Shown: positions 27,035 through 37,212, numbered from the stretch's first letter. The stretch is DNA of 64,000 bases from an uncultured Planctomycetaceae bacterium (GCA_937862885.1 CALMEE010000061.1:49288-113287), one strand, 5' to 3'. Translations and numbers: made by a program. Notes: generated by a model not told the origin, from the letters alone.

Positions 27035-27853
27035 CTATATCGACATTGCTGTGAAGTAACCGGTGTCGCGATTGTAGATCGGTACGATATCAAAGACATC
27101 AAACCTTCCAGCAAACTCGATATCTTGGAGAAAATTCAAGTTGACCAAATCTTTTCCACCTTCAGTCATGCTCAAAATGCTCTCCATCGTCACTCCGGCG
27201 TTAAGCCTTTGCTGAGCGGTTTGCCAAAAGGTTCGCGCGATCTTTAAACCCAAATGATATTGGGTACTCGGGCATTTGAAGCCGAAGTCAGTGCACAGCC
27301 GCTCTGCCACCGCGCCCGCAAATAATACGTCTTCGCCAGCCATGTTATTCCGCACGCCAGCGCATACTAACGCGACACGCTCGCATGAACTCAAAAAATT
27401 TACTAATGCAGTTATGTTTACGAATGAACCCAACGCAATTTGATCGGCTGTTAAACAACTAGCGATGGCTTGAGTACCATTCGTTGTCGTGAATGCGAGC
27501 GTTCGATCTTGGACGGCAGAACGACCGTACTCTAAAGGTGAATTGCCCAGATCGAACCCAGCGATTTTGACGCCTCCGCGCTCGCCACCACACAAGATAT
27601 TACCGGCGCCGTGTGGGAAAGTTGTGCGGAACCGAGTTGCATCTTCGACCGAAGCAAACGGCTTCACGGCGACACAACCATTGGCAAGGGCGGTCGTCAT
27701 CGTCGTATTCGCGCGCAGGACATCTATGGGCACAGCAATATGTCCGGTCAACCGTTGCTTTCCTATCGACGAATGAATCAAATACACAACAACTGTTTTC
27801 GTTTTGCACCTCCAAATTTCAATGCCCGTTATCAATATGAGAGTTGGCTGCAC
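27035..27853 (-). CDS. comB: 2-phosphosulfolactate phosphatase (ComB family)
   Basis: 272 residues. ComB removes phosphate from 2-phosphosulfolactate; it is known from coenzyme M synthesis in archaea and occurs widely in bacteria that make or use sulfolactate. Family blocks: AVPIDVLRANTTMTTALANG, CGGERGGVKIAGFDLGNSPLEY, FTTTNGTQAI, GSFVNITALV and EDVLFAGAVAE. The start is uncertain: a GTG at 27853 gives a longer N-terminus than usual, while a start near VVVYLIHSS (a GTG at about 27799) would match the family better, though a GGAGG sits too far upstream to settle this. No comA or comC homologue is adjacent. The Ldh-family gene downstream could be a sulfolactate dehydrogenase (inference). Confidence 0.85.
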   Translation of the reverse strand: MQPTLILITGIEIWRCKTKTVVVYLIHSSIGKQRLTGHIAVPIDVLRANTTMTTALANGCVAVKPFASVEDATRFRTTFPHGAGNILCGGERGGVKIAGFDLGNSPLEYGRSAVQDRTLAFTTTNGTQAIASCLTADQIALGSFVNITALVNFLSSCERVALVCAGVRNNMAGEDVLFAGAVAERLCTDFGFKCPSTQYHLGLKIARTFWQTAQQRLNAGVTMESILSMTEGGKDLVNLNFLQDIEFAGRFDVFDIVPIYNRDTGYFTAMSI

Positions 27854-28096
27854 TCAGTTTTTCAATGGCGAATAGGCGTCACCCGTCTTGATAATCGTCG
27901 GAGTAAGATTTAAATCTAAGCGTTGATGGTTGTGAGTTCCATTCGTCGGCAAAAAGATCTGAAAAAGAACTTCGTGACTACGAAAACGTCAACTTGGCCG
28001 GTCTTTGAACTGACTGAGCGATCAGCGCACTCAGTAGAAACGAAAGCTCGGTTGTCCTCGACTGGGTCGAACCAAACAAACGTTGCGACTTGTCGC

Positions 28097-28369
28097 TCAA
28101 TCCCGCACCAGAGCCCATCTGACCCAAACGGAATCATGCGTGGAAAGTAAATTGTAGGCTTTGCATCCCCGATCAGTAACCGCTGGTTCAACACTCTCTG
28201 GCAAATAAAACCAACAAAACAGTGCGTGACCCCGTCGTATCCACACGGGGTATCCAGTTGGCCGCCTTGATGTCAAATGTTGGTAACCTAAGAAACGTGC
28301 GATTTCCCGATGAACTCCTCGTCTGTTGAACGGGGGAACGTGAACCAACACGTTTTCTAGGCGAAGCAT
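28097..28369 (-). CDS. Hypothetical protein, 90 residues
   Basis: ATG at 28369. Codon use is coding-like, with aromatic-rich segments (HALFCWFYLPESVE, NLLSTHDSVWVRWALVRD). There is no signal peptide, membrane helix or known motif. Frames of similar length in the other two minus-strand phases overlap it (27916-28194, 28188-28388), so a decayed longer gene is the alternative. The unassigned 243 bases between this gene and comB show nothing else. Confidence 0.35.
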   Translation of the reverse strand: MLRLENVLVHVPPFNRRGVHREIARFLGYQHLTSRRPTGYPVWIRRGHALFCWFYLPESVEPAVTDRGCKAYNLLSTHDSVWVRWALVRD

Positions 28370-28587
28370 CAGTTTGCACGCTTTGCAAACCGAAGTCTGC
28401 GTGGCATCTTACCTTCGAAAACGAGTGAATTTCGATTGCCCCGCTGGCTCAATCCTCGGGGCTACAATAATTTAGCCGCAACGATTACATGGGCGTGACG
28501 TTCAACTGTTTCTGGGGAATGGCAGTTGCTCAGGATTCGAGGACTGGCGTAGTTCAACTCCAATTTGCGTGATATCTCGATACCTGA

Positions 28588-28917
28588 CTAACCTTCGAAT
28601 GAAGATTCTGCGTTCTGGGCAACCATTCGTTTTTGAATGTTGGTCTCAATTTCTCCGAAAACGCTTTCATGTCGTTGCACTGAAATATGCAATGCATGAA
28701 GTAATCTTTTGGCGGTATAGAAGTTGAGCACGATTCTTTGCGTGATTTCAACCGGTTGATCGTTAGATCCGATCGGCTGAGAATTTAATCCGAAATCAAT
28801 AATTAATTCTTCGGGTGATCCTGTTACTCGGCAAAAATTGGCATAATTGCACTTTGCGTTTCGATCGTCCAGTTGAACCATTTGTTGGCGGTCGGCTCGG
28901 GTTCTATCATTGGACAT
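28588..28917 (-). CDS. DUF3467 family protein
   Basis: 109 residues. The core NYANFCRVTGSPEELIIDFGLN, then EITQRIVLNFYTAKRLLHAL and HESVFGEIETNIQKR, is the complete DUF3467 domain, a small bacterial protein family of unknown function common in planctomycetes. The usual NYANFxRVxxTPEExxLDFG pattern is intact. ATG at 28915-28917. It is a single gene, divergent from the asparaginase gene. Confidence 0.88.
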   Translation of the reverse strand: MSNDRTRADRQQMVQLDDRNAKCNYANFCRVTGSPEELIIDFGLNSQPIGSNDQPVEITQRIVLNFYTAKRLLHALHISVQRHESVFGEIETNIQKRMVAQNAESSFEG

Positions 28918-29117
28918 AATTTAGCTCCATTTATTGGGGACACTGCAAGTTCACATCAAATTGCTTAAATGCAGAAATTACAATTCTTCGCATGGAATAC
29001 CCAAGCGTTTACATTCGCAAATTTGGTGTATATTTTATTGCTCAAAGTGTCCCATAATCAGTCCAGGTCAGGCAACATCGATTTAGGGTTTTTCAAATGA
29101 TCGTTGGTCGTTAAGTC

Positions 29118-30131
29118 ATGAGCAAACCACGCATTCTAATTATCAATACAGGCGGGACACTGGGCATGCAGATGGGACCGAGTGGATATGAACCAGTGCC
29201 CGGGTTGCTAGCGAAACAATTGTCCCAGGTGAATGAGTTGCACGACGCAACGATGCCCGCATACGAAATCGTGGAACTCGATCGATTGTTAGATTCCAGC
29301 AACATGGTCCCGGACGATTGGACAAAAATCGCGCAGTGTATTGCTGAGCATTACAATATTTTCGACGGCTTTGTGGTCGTCCATGGCACCGATACGATGG
29401 CGTACGCAACATCAGCGTTATCGTTCATGTTACGTGGATTGTCCAAGCCGATTATTTTTACCGGATCTCAAATCCCACTTGGTTTGCGTCGTAATGATGC
29501 CCGTGAAAATTTGATCACCGCTTTAATTTTGGCGAGTGAATACTCGATCTCAGAGGTCTGCCTATACTTCGGCGGGAAACTGTTGCGAGGATGCCGCTCG
29601 AGCAAGATCAGTACGCATAGCTTTTCCGCCTTCGATTCGCCAAATTTTCCACCTTTGGGTGAAGTGGCTACGGATATCGAAGTTTACTCAAATCGGTTGA
29701 AGCCGCTTTCCTCGGAACACGAATTTCACTTTCTCCCAATTCAAACTCAACGCGTCGCGACCTTTCGTTTATTCCCAGGTGTTTCAAGCGCCGTATTGGA
29801 AAACCTGTTGCGACATCCGTTGCAGGCGCTGGTCCTTGAGTCCTTTGGAGTTGGGAATGGTCCCACGACGCCAGACTTTTTGAGAGTATTGCGTGAGGCA
29901 ACCGAACGCGGAATCGTACTCGTAAATTGCAGCCAATGCGGCCAAGGATGTGTTGAGATGAATAGCTACGCGACTGGAAAATTGCTTTGCGACTGCGGCG
30001 TTGTGTCCGGGCGTGACATGACAATTGAAGCTGCGATTACCAAACTGATGTTCCTGCTCACGCGTCAACTTTCATGTGATGAAGTGCGCAGGCAGATACT
30101 GGTCAATTTGGCCGGCGAACTCACTGAGTGA
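29118..30131 (+). CDS. ansA: L-asparaginase, type I (cytoplasmic)
   Basis: 337 residues. It hydrolyses asparagine to aspartate and ammonia. The first catalytic block is IINTGGTLGMQ (nucleophile Thr), the second is VVHGTDTMAYATSAL; QIPLGLRRNDARENLITALILA is the third family block. No signal peptide is present, so it is the cytoplasmic AnsA type. The ATG at 29118 is used. Its last 11 bases overlap the convergent end of adk. Confidence 0.95.
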   Translation: MSKPRILIINTGGTLGMQMGPSGYEPVPGLLAKQLSQVNELHDATMPAYEIVELDRLLDSSNMVPDDWTKIAQCIAEHYNIFDGFVVVHGTDTMAYATSALSFMLRGLSKPIIFTGSQIPLGLRRNDARENLITALILASEYSISEVCLYFGGKLLRGCRSSKISTHSFSAFDSPNFPPLGEVATDIEVYSNRLKPLSSEHEFHFLPIQTQRVATFRLFPGVSSAVLENLLRHPLQALVLESFGVGNGPTTPDFLRVLREATERGIVLVNCSQCGQGCVEMNSYATGKLLCDCGVVSGRDMTIEAAITKLMFLLTRQLSCDEVRRQILVNLAGELTE

Positions 30132-30699
30132 CTTGTTGAAGACTTGCAGTAATTTGTTGAAAGACGGCATCAGGAGATCCACAGCCGTCGATGGTGGTCA
30201 GTTGGCCGGAGTTTTCGTAATACTGGACCAACGGGCTTGTTTCGGTCTCATAAATCACGATGCGTTTGCGTATTGTGTCAGGCGTATCGTCGGCTCGAGG
30301 TGAATCCGTTTGTTGAGCACGACCGCTCAGTCGCTGCAGCAGAACGTCACCGGGAACTCGAAGCTCGATCACTCGATGTAATTGCCAGCCAAACTCATTC
30401 AATAGACTGTCGAGCGATTCGGCCTGGGCGATTGTGCGCGGGAACCCATCAAGCACAAATCCTTTACGGCAGTCCGCGTGCCTAAAACGCCGACGTACGA
30501 CGTCAGCCATGATTTCATCGCAAACGAGTCTTCCAGCATCCATAATTGGAGCAACGCGCCTCGCAATTTCATCTCCACTTTCGCGCGCGGACCTTAACAT
30601 GTCACCTGTCGACAAGTGAGGCACCGCCAGATACTCGCACAGCCTTTTCGCCTGCGTACCTTTGCCAGCGCCAGGTGGTCCGATGAACACGATTCTCAT
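30121..30699 (-). CDS. adk: Adenylate kinase, short form
   Basis: 192 residues. It interconverts ATP plus AMP and two ADP. The P-loop GPPGAGKGTQAKRL is at 7-20; HLSTGDMLRSA binds AMP and GFVLDGFPRTIAQAE is the signature. The lid is short and has no zinc cysteines (RAQQTDSPRADDTPDTI). As in many bacteria it follows secY, but an intrinsic terminator separates the two, so it may need its own promoter. No map, infA or rpmJ follows; its end overlaps ansA convergently. Confidence 0.97.
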   Translation of the reverse strand: MRIVFIGPPGAGKGTQAKRLCEYLAVPHLSTGDMLRSARESGDEIARRVAPIMDAGRLVCDEIMADVVRRRFRHADCRKGFVLDGFPRTIAQAESLDSLLNEFGWQLHRVIELRVPGDVLLQRLSGRAQQTDSPRADDTPDTIRKRIVIYETETSPLVQYYENSGQLTTIDGCGSPDAVFQQITASLQQVTQ

Positions 30700-30748
30700 T
30701 GCACGCCTCGCACGTGGATCAATCGATTATGGTTTGCTCAAACTAAAA

Positions 30749-30773
30749 AGCCTGATATTCATCATATCAGGCT
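30749..30773 (-). terminator. Intrinsic terminator between secY and adk
   Basis: A perfect 10-bp stem AGCCTGATAT/ATATCAGGCT with a 5-base loop. On the minus strand it is followed by a T-run (the As at 30745-30748), 34 bases past the secY stop. On the plus strand the right flank is ATTTTG, giving only weak termination that way. Confidence 0.8.
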
Positions 30774-30806
30774 CATTTTGTTTCGAAAGTGAGTAAGGTT
30801 CTAGAT

Positions 30807-32168
30807 TTACTCCAAAAGTCCTTTGTGGTTACGCATGACCAAATGGCTATCGATCTTCTGGACTAAATCGAATCCGACGCTTACTGCGATCAATAGTCCG
30901 GTCCCGCCGTAAAAACTGGCAACAGTAAAATCGACGTTCATACTTGACGAAACTAGCGTTGGGATGATGGCGACGATCGCCAAAAACCCAGCACCGACGT
31001 ACGTGATTCTCTCGATAACTTTTTCCAAGTAATCCGCGGTACGGCGACCAGGACGGTAACCGGGAATAAATGTTCCGCTATCCTTAAGGTTTTCCGATAT
31101 CTCTTTCGGATTGAACGTGATCGCAGTCCAAAAGTAACAAAAGAAGTAGATCATTCCAATATAGGCCAAGTTATACAGCAGCGACGCCGGCGAACCGAAA
31201 GCTGTACCGATATTTACCAAAAAGTTGCCGATCCAATTTCCGCCCAACCATTGACCAAAACTCTTCAACAACAAGGGAGGGAACATCAGAAGGCTACTGG
31301 CGAAAATAATCGGCATCACACCTGCCTGGTTGATCTTCAACGGCATGTACTGGCGCGTGCCACCGTAGACTCGTCTGCCACGCACGTGCTTTTGACTTTG
31401 AGTAGGTATACGGCGTTGGGCTAACGTGATATAGACGACGCCAAGCACAACACCCACGAACAACAGGGCCAATGCCACGAACGTTTCAATACCGGTGTTG
31501 CCCCAGCCAGCTAATTCAAATTGAGCATTGCTCAGCAAACTGGTAAGCGCCGCAGGCATCTGAGCAACGATCCCGGCCATAATCAACAGACTAATCCCAT
31601 TACCGATCCCGAATTCATCAATCTGTTCACCGAGCCACATGAGGAAAATACTGCCTGCCGTCATGATCATGATGGCCGTAAGCTGCCAACCCCAAGTCAG
31701 GTCTCCATTGAGATTTTCAAACCTGGAGTCCGTCATGTTCATGCCATCGCTGGAGCGAGCCATCACGACCATCCAAAGGAACACGGCACTTTGGATCAAG
31801 CACAGGACAACCGTAAGATAACGCGTGTATTCATTGATCTTCTTGCGGCCAGCTTCCCCTTCCTTCTTGAGTTCCTCCAACGGTTTGTAGACCGAACTCA
31901 ACAGTTGCAAAATGATCGAGGCCGAGATGTAGGGCATGATCCCTAGCCCAAATATCGTTGCCTGATTCAACTGGCTGGCACTGAAGACCGAGACTTGCTT
32001 AAGAAAAGCACCCAGCGTCCCGCTACTGGCCTGAGCCATTTGTTGCTGGTCGATCATAGGGAGCGGAATTTGCCAACCGATTCGGTACACGGCTAACAAA
32101 AACAGCGTCAAAAATATCTTTTGACGCAGTTCGGGAATTGTAAAAATTATTCGCAGTTTTTCCAACAT
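30807..32168 (-). CDS. secY: Protein translocase subunit SecY
   Basis: 453 residues with ten membrane helices. It is the channel of the Sec translocon with SecE and SecG. Family blocks: TLFLLAVYRIGWQIPLP, ATIFGLGIMPYISASIILQLL (signature 1), LLIMAGIVAQMPAAL, PLKINQAGVMPIIFASSLL, and FNPKEISENLKDSGTFIPGYRPG. It is the last gene of the ribosomal cluster before the terminator and 89 bases downstream of rplO. Confidence 0.98.
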   Translation of the reverse strand: MLEKLRIIFTIPELRQKIFLTLFLLAVYRIGWQIPLPMIDQQQMAQASSGTLGAFLKQVSVFSASQLNQATIFGLGIMPYISASIILQLLSSVYKPLEELKKEGEAGRKKINEYTRYLTVVLCLIQSAVFLWMVVMARSSDGMNMTDSRFENLNGDLTWGWQLTAIMIMTAGSIFLMWLGEQIDEFGIGNGISLLIMAGIVAQMPAALTSLLSNAQFELAGWGNTGIETFVALALLFVGVVLGVVYITLAQRRIPTQSQKHVRGRRVYGGTRQYMPLKINQAGVMPIIFASSLLMFPPLLLKSFGQWLGGNWIGNFLVNIGTAFGSPASLLYNLAYIGMIYFFCYFWTAITFNPKEISENLKDSGTFIPGYRPGRRTADYLEKVIERITYVGAGFLAIVAIIPTLVSSSMNVDFTVASFYGGTGLLIAVSVGFDLVQKIDSHLVMRNHKGLLE

Positions 32169-32257
32169 TTTCTCAACCGTCCAAGGTCACCTGGATCCTT
32201 CAAGCATAACGGACCATTTTGGGAACAATCTCGCGTTCCTACAAGATTGATTTCACC

Positions 32258-32749
32258 TTATTTTTTGGCAGATTTCTGCTTATTTTTGACCACAGGTTTC
32301 TTGCCTGGAATTTCAATGATCTCCCCGCCAGCCTGATTGATTTTTTCTCTTGCCGATGTGCTGAAGCGGTGAGCAGTAACCTTCAATTTCTTCGTGAGCT
32401 TACCGTTACCGAGAATTTTGAGTACGTCAAAGCGAAAATTAGCCAAGTTTCGAGCCAGCAAACTTTCCGGAGTAACGGAATCGCCATTTTCAAAGTTTGA
32501 CTCCAACTCCGAGACGTTTACAGCCGCGACGGTTAACGCAAATTTGTTCGTAAAACCTCGCTTGGGAATGCGGCGAATCATAGGCATCGCCCCACCTTGG
32601 AATGCCGGATGCCGCGAAGCCCCGGCACGACTGCGTTGTCCTTTATGACCACGCGCCGAAGTCTTGCCGGTACCGCTACCAATGCCGCGACCGATGCGCT
32701 TCCGCTTCTTGTACTTTTCGATGCCTTCGTTTACATCATGCAAATTCAT
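32258..32749 (-). CDS. rplO: 50S ribosomal protein L15
   Basis: 163 residues, slightly long owing to a Lys-rich tail ([16 protein letters not shown]). The N-terminal glycine-arginine loop ([21 protein letters not shown]) is diagnostic. Its ATG overlaps the rpsE TGA by four bases, leaving no room for rpmD (L30), which usually lies between them. Confidence 0.97.
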   Translation of the reverse strand: MNLHDVNEGIEKYKKRKRIGRGIGSGTGKTSARGHKGQRSRAGASRHPAFQGGAMPMIRRIPKRGFTNKFALTVAAVNVSELESNFENGDSVTPESLLARNLANFRFDVLKILGNGKLTKKLKVTAHRFSTSAREKINQAGGEIIEIPGKKPVVKNKQKSAKK

Positions 32750-33225
32750 AGTTGAACACCCCTCAACCGCTCGATATCTTCTCGTGTGCGAATATTTTGC
32801 AATGCGCGAATTGTTGCTTTGGCGAGCGTTACAGGATTGTTGCTGCCGAAACTCTTCGTCAAAATGTTCTTGATCCCCGCAGCTTCGCAGACTGCACGAA
32901 CGGCCGAGCCGGCGATCACACCAGTACCGGCATTCGCAGGAATCAACAATACCTCTGCCGCCCCGTACGTTCCTTTGATTTGATGCGGAATTGTGTCGTC
33001 GACTATTGGAACGCGCACCATCGACCGTAAGGCTTGCTTCGTGGCCTTTTCGACGCTCGGCGCGACTTCGTTTGCCTTGCCATAGCCCCAGCCAACTTGC
33101 CCGTTTCCGTCACCGGCAACGACCATCGCAGCGAAACTGAATCTGCGTCCCCCCTTCACGACGGCGGCACAACGCTTGATCTTGACGGTACGCTCGATGT
33201 TTTGATTTATAGAATCACTTGACAC
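32746..33225 (-). CDS. rpsE: 30S ribosomal protein S5
   Basis: 159 residues. The RNA-binding N-terminal domain ([35 protein letters not shown]) and the C-terminal domain ([22 protein letters not shown]) are complete. It contributes to decoding fidelity at the 30S body. Overlaps rplO by four bases. Confidence 0.98.
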   Translation of the reverse strand: MSSDSINQNIERTVKIKRCAAVVKGGRRFSFAAMVVAGDGNGQVGWGYGKANEVAPSVEKATKQALRSMVRVPIVDDTIPHQIKGTYGAAEVLLIPANAGTGVIAGSAVRAVCEAAGIKNILTKSFGSNNPVTLAKATIRALQNIRTREDIERLRGVQL

Positions 33226-33259
33226 GGTTCTAAATTCTCCGGATTCTTTACGTTAAAGT

Positions 33260-33628
33260 CTAAAAGTCTAAACCCGCTTCGCGGGCAGCGGTGGCAAGTT
33301 CAGCGATTCGACCGTGAAACTTGTAGGGTCCTCGATCAAACGTAATTTTCGTGATCCCCGCAGCAGCGGCCTTCTCTGCGATCGCTTGACCGATTACTTT
33401 TGCTGCCTCCGCGTTACCGCCATAACCAATCTTTTCTGCCAACCCTTTATCTCGGGTACTGGCAGAACATAGCGTCTTACCGTCGTCGTCGTTAATTACT
33501 TGGCAATAGATATGTTTATTGCTGCGAAATACGCTGAGCCTCGGACGCTCAGCCGAGCCACGTAACCGTTTGCGTACTCGAAACACACGGCGTTCACGCT
33601 GCACATTGATCTTCTTGAACTTCTTCAC
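33260..33628 (-). CDS. rplR: 50S ribosomal protein L18
   Basis: 122 residues. [25 protein letters not shown] and the C-terminal [26 protein letters not shown] identify L18, which binds 5S rRNA with L5. It lies 34 bases upstream of rpsE and 57 bases after rplF. Confidence 0.98.
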   Translation of the reverse strand: MKKFKKINVQRERRVFRVRKRLRGSAERPRLSVFRSNKHIYCQVINDDDGKTLCSASTRDKGLAEKIGYGGNAEAAKVIGQAIAEKAAAAGITKITFDRGPYKFHGRIAELATAAREAGLDF

Positions 33629-33685
33629 GGCTTTATAACTGGGCTAATGAATATCGAAAGTGGATTAAAGGTTTAACGCTGGAAA

Positions 33686-34222
33686 CTAACTTGCGGATTT
33701 GCCTTGCTTGATCTTCACAACTTCGCCGACATATCGTACGCCTTTGCCTTTGTACGGCTCCGGCTTTCGCACGGCCCGCAGTTCAGAGGCAAATTGACCA
33801 ACGAGTTGTTTGCTACAACCTTTAATATGAATGTGCGTATTGTCTGGACACGATACTTCAATGCCCTCAGGAACTTTTTTCTTTACTTCGTTCGCAAAGC
33901 CTACCCGCAACGACACTTGTTTTCCGTCGCTACTGCAAACGTAACCTACACCATGGAGTTCCAGTTTTTTCTCGTACTTTTGTTTGGCACCAAGGATCAT
34001 ATTTTGGATCAATGCACGCGTCGTTCCATGATACGCGCGACTCTCTCGCAGATCGTTCTTCCGCGTGATAACTACCTCATTGCCTTCAATTGCAACATCC
34101 ACTTCGGGACGCAACTCGTAGGTTAGCACGCCTCCAGGCCCTTCAGCCTTAAACGTGCGACCATCTATGCTAACCTTTACCCCATCCAGGATAGCGACTG
34201 GTTTTTTACCGATACGTGACAT
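33686..34222 (-). CDS. rplF: 50S ribosomal protein L6
   Basis: 178 residues. MSRIGKKPVAI at the start and the C-terminal signature PEPYKGKGVRYVGEVV are diagnostic. It sits near the sarcin-ricin loop and factor-binding region of the 50S subunit. Confidence 0.98.
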   Translation of the reverse strand: MSRIGKKPVAILDGVKVSIDGRTFKAEGPGGVLTYELRPEVDVAIEGNEVVITRKNDLRESRAYHGTTRALIQNMILGAKQKYEKKLELHGVGYVCSSDGKQVSLRVGFANEVKKKVPEGIEVSCPDNTHIHIKGCSKQLVGQFASELRAVRKPEPYKGKGVRYVGEVVKIKQGKSAS

Positions 34223-34279
34223 TGTTGATCTATCTCTCTAACTGATCGTGGCCGACCCTACGCGACCGACTTCATAACT

Positions 34280-34675
34280 CTACCAAACCTCACACAAGAC
34301 TTCGCCACCCACTTTGTGCTGGCGGGCTTCCCGGTCACTCATCACGCCTTGACTAGTACTGAGGATACGAATTCCCAATCCATTCAACACAGGACGCAGG
34401 TCTTTGGCATGCGAGTAAACCCGGCATCCAGGTTTGCTGATCCGCTTAATATGTCTGATCACGCGTTCTCCGCTTTGGCCATATTTGAGCACCAATCGCA
34501 AGCTGTTAACTGGAGCCTGTTGGGTTTCGTTCCAATCCCAAATGAACCCTTCGCGTTTGAGTACTTCGGCCACGCCTCGTTTGACTTTTGAAGCGGGTAT
34601 TTCAACATCTAACCGTTCCACGCTTACTGCGTTGCGAATTCGCGTTAGCATGTCGGCAATTGGGTCTGTCATCAT
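34280..34675 (-). CDS. rpsH: 30S ribosomal protein S8
   Basis: 131 residues. [15 protein letters not shown] at the start (after an extra Met) and the end [18 protein letters not shown] are characteristic. It is a primary 16S rRNA binder and, in E. coli, the translational regulator of the spc operon; no regulatory mimic could be judged here. Confidence 0.98.
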   Translation of the reverse strand: MMTDPIADMLTRIRNAVSVERLDVEIPASKVKRGVAEVLKREGFIWDWNETQQAPVNSLRLVLKYGQSGERVIRHIKRISKPGCRVYSHAKDLRPVLNGLGIRILSTSQGVMSDREARQHKVGGEVLCEVW

Positions 34676-34689
34676 AATTCAAAATTCCC

Positions 34690-34875
34690 CTACCAGCTTG
34701 CTTTTCGAACACCAGGAATCAGGCCTTGATCAGCCAATTTGCGAAAACAAATCCGGCAAACGCCGAACTTACGATAAACTGCTCTAGGCCGTCCGCAAAG
34801 TTTGCAGCGATTTTCTCGCCGCGTGGAAAACTTCGGTTTGCGGTTAGCTTTCGCGATCTTGGATGTGCGTGCCAC
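34690..34875 (-). CDS. rpsN: 30S ribosomal protein S14, zinc-binding (type Z)
   Basis: 61 residues with two CxxC pairs, CKLC and CRIC, so this is the short zinc-binding form. The end [10 protein letters not shown] is typical. It lies in the standard place between L5 and S8. The start [14 protein letters not shown] is clear. Confidence 0.97.
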   Translation of the reverse strand: MARTSKIAKANRKPKFSTRRENRCKLCGRPRAVYRKFGVCRICFRKLADQGLIPGVRKASW

Positions 34876-34967
34876 CTCGTACTACCTTTTCGAAATCATG
34901 TCTTGTTGATCCTAGATTTGGCGAGCCAGGTCGACTCACCCTTAAAAACTCTAAATCCCATCCACCC

Positions 34968-35534
34968 TTAGGCCGCTTCAACGGTCTTTCGCGAACGGAA
35001 GGGCATCCCAAACAACTTCAACAACTCGCGGGCTTCATCGTCGCTTTCAGTTGTCGTCACAAAAACAATATTCAGTCCCTGCGATCGCACGAACTTATCG
35101 GGATTCAACTCGGGGAAGACCAAGTATTCTGTCAACCCCAGGCTGTAATTACCGCGGCCATCAAACGCCCGATCACTCACCCCTCGAAAGTCTCGCACAC
35201 GCGGTAAGGCCAACGATAACAGGCGATCTAAGAATTCATACATCCGATCGCCACGCAACGTGACTTTGCAACCAATCGGTACTCCGGCACGTAGCTTAAA
35301 CCCAGCGATGGAACGCCGTGCCAAGGTAACCACCGGCTTCTGCCCTGCGATCAGAGTTAACGCTTGAGTTGCATCTTCCAGGTGTTTCTTGTCTTGAATT
35401 GCCGACCCCACCCCCATATTACAGACGATTTTTTCCAATCGTGGTAACGACATCACATTCGTACGGCCAAGCGATTCTGCAAGTGCCGGACGAATCTTTT
35501 CAATGTATAACTGTCCTAATCGAGTGTTCGCCAT
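34968..35534 (-). CDS. rplE: 50S ribosomal protein L5
   Basis: 188 residues from the ATG at 35534 ([10 protein letters not shown]); a GTG nine codons upstream is also in frame. Blocks [35 protein letters not shown] and the C-terminal segment [18 protein letters not shown] are diagnostic. It binds 5S rRNA. Only 82 bases separate it from rplN, too few for rplX (L24), which is normally here. Confidence 0.97.
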   Translation of the reverse strand: MANTRLGQLYIEKIRPALAESLGRTNVMSLPRLEKIVCNMGVGSAIQDKKHLEDATQALTLIAGQKPVVTLARRSIAGFKLRAGVPIGCKVTLRGDRMYEFLDRLLSLALPRVRDFRGVSDRAFDGRGNYSLGLTEYLVFPELNPDKFVRSQGLNIVFVTTTESDDEARELLKLFGMPFRSRKTVEAA

Positions 35535-35616
35535 ATTATCTCGGAGACCGGTATAGGTCACCGTTCGCTAAAAAATTAAAACTTGCAATGAATCTGGATG
35601 AGCGGCAGAATTGAAC

Positions 35617-35985
35617 TTAAACGACTTCGTTGGCTAAGCTGACGATCTTCATGAAGTCTCGGTCACGCAACTCTCTCGCCACAGCGCCGAAAATACGTGT
35701 TCCACGCGGATTGCGATCCTTATCAATAATGACGGCAGCGTTACTTTCAAATCGAATGTAGCTCCCATCCGCACGGCGAGTTGGTTGTTTGCACCGAACA
35801 ATGACGGCTTGCACCACAGCCTTTTTCTTGACATCACTGCCAGGGATAACACTTTTCACGCTACAGATGATGACGTCTCCCAGGCCAGCAAACCGCCGCC
35901 GCGAACCGCCCAGCACCTTGATGCACATCAGTTCTTTCGCACCGGTGTTATCCGCAACCGTTAATCTTGTTTCTTGTTGAATCAT
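35617..35985 (-). CDS. rplN: 50S ribosomal protein L14
   Basis: 122 residues. [18 protein letters not shown] at the start and [13 protein letters not shown] near the end are the L14 hallmarks. It binds 23S rRNA near the L19 bridge. Here it is followed directly by rplE, not rplX. Confidence 0.98.
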   Translation of the reverse strand: MIQQETRLTVADNTGAKELMCIKVLGGSRRRFAGLGDVIICSVKSVIPGSDVKKKAVVQAVIVRCKQPTRRADGSYIRFESNAAVIIDKDRNPRGTRIFGAVARELRDRDFMKIVSLANEVV

Positions 35986-36052
35986 TGGATTACAGACTCA
36001 ATTTCCAGTTTCAAATTCGTTTTCTAAACCTGCACCATACAAAAATCTGGGA

Positions 36053-36367
36053 TTATGACCTTTCCCCAGAGTCTTCCAAATCCCCGCCTTTGCGACTGGC
36101 CCGCAATGCCGCCAAATCTACCTCTTGGTTTCTCTCGATGACACGCACTAGTTCCCACCGCTTGAGTCTGGACATTGGCCGCGATTCGATTATCTCAACC
36201 GTGTCGCCAATGTTGGATTCATTGTTCTCATCATGGACATAACAAGTTGTCTTGCTACGAATGAATTTTCCGTAAATTGGGTGCTGTACCTTTCGCGGTA
36301 TGACGACCACCCGAGTCTTCATCATTTTGTCGCTTTTAACTTTGCCGATGGCCGTTCGCTTGGGCAT
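36053..36367 (-). CDS. rpsQ: 30S ribosomal protein S17
   Basis: 104 residues, with a C-terminal acidic and basic tail beyond the usual 85. [15 protein letters not shown] and the signature [21 protein letters not shown] identify it. It is a primary 16S rRNA binder. Confidence 0.97.
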   Translation of the reverse strand: MPKRTAIGKVKSDKMMKTRVVVIPRKVQHPIYGKFIRSKTTCYVHDENNESNIGDTVEIIESRPMSRLKRWELVRVIERNQEVDLAALRASRKGGDLEDSGERS

Positions 36368-36471
36368 TACACTTCTTCTCTAAACATCAAAACTATCGAA
36401 TTAACTATTTAATCCTAACCAAGTGAAACGCTGAAATGACAACGCGATTTCACTGAAAACAACCCCAGTCG

Positions 36472-36687
36472 CTACTTTGCCTGTTTAGCCGCATTGGCAC
36501 GTTCGGTTTGAATCGACTTGATCCGTGCGATCAATCGCCGATTCCGCTTGAGTTCCGACGGCACATCGAGTCGCTCAGCTTGTGCCTGCAGCTTCAACTT
36601 GAACAGAGCTTTACAAGCCTCTTGCATCGTGGCATTCAAATGCTCGTCGCTCATTTCGCGCAGCGTAGTTGTCGAATCGTCACTCAT
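36472..36687 (-). CDS. rpmC: 50S ribosomal protein L29
   Basis: 71 residues. LREMSDEHLNATMQEACKAL and the end IKSIQTERANAAKQ fit the two-helix L29 fold near the exit tunnel. It lies 104 bases from rpsQ and 114 from rplP. Confidence 0.93.
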   Translation of the reverse strand: MSDDSTTTLREMSDEHLNATMQEACKALFKLKLQAQAERLDVPSELKRNRRLIARIKSIQTERANAAKQAK

Positions 36688-36801
36688 TTCTCAGTCTCAC
36701 ATAACAAAACTTAAACAGTTGGGCGTGCAGCGCCAATTCACAACACCCATTCACAATCTCGACCTTTGCACCTTTCATCGTCTCACGCTAATTCATCGAA
36801 A

Positions 36802-37212
36802 TCAGCGACGGGCAACCATCCTCACCTTGAAGGGCATCTTGTGGGCCAGTCGAGCAAAACAAATCTTGGCCTGCTGCTCCGATACTCCGGACAACTCATA
36901 CAAAATGGTGCCGGGACGAATGGTGGCAACCCAAAATTCCGGCTCCCCCTTACCTTTACCCATACGTGTCTCCAGCGGAGTCGACGTAATCGAGCGATGT
37001 GGAAAAACGCGAATGTACAAACGGCCTTCGCCACGCACATACTGCGTCGCGGCAATACGCCCTGCTTCGATCGTCTGCGCTTTTAACCAACCTGGTTCCA
37101 GCGCCTGAAGGCCAAACTCACCAAAGACAACTCGATTGCCTCGGCTCGCATTACCTTTTATACGACCTCTTTGTACCTTTCGATGCTTGACCCGTTTGGG
37201 CATTAATGCCAT
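36802..37212 (-). CDS. rplP: 50S ribosomal protein L16
   Basis: 136 residues. MPKRVKHRKVQRGRIKGNA is typical (an ATG three codons upstream, at 37212, gives MALMPKRV). KGKGEPEFWVATIRPG is the L16 signature. Its 5-prime end overlaps the rpsC tail by over 50 bases, more than usual. Confidence 0.97.
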   Translation of the reverse strand: MALMPKRVKHRKVQRGRIKGNASRGNRVVFGEFGLQALEPGWLKAQTIEAGRIAATQYVRGEGRLYIRVFPHRSITSTPLETRMGKGKGEPEFWVATIRPGTILYELSGVSEQQAKICFARLAHKMPFKVRMVARR

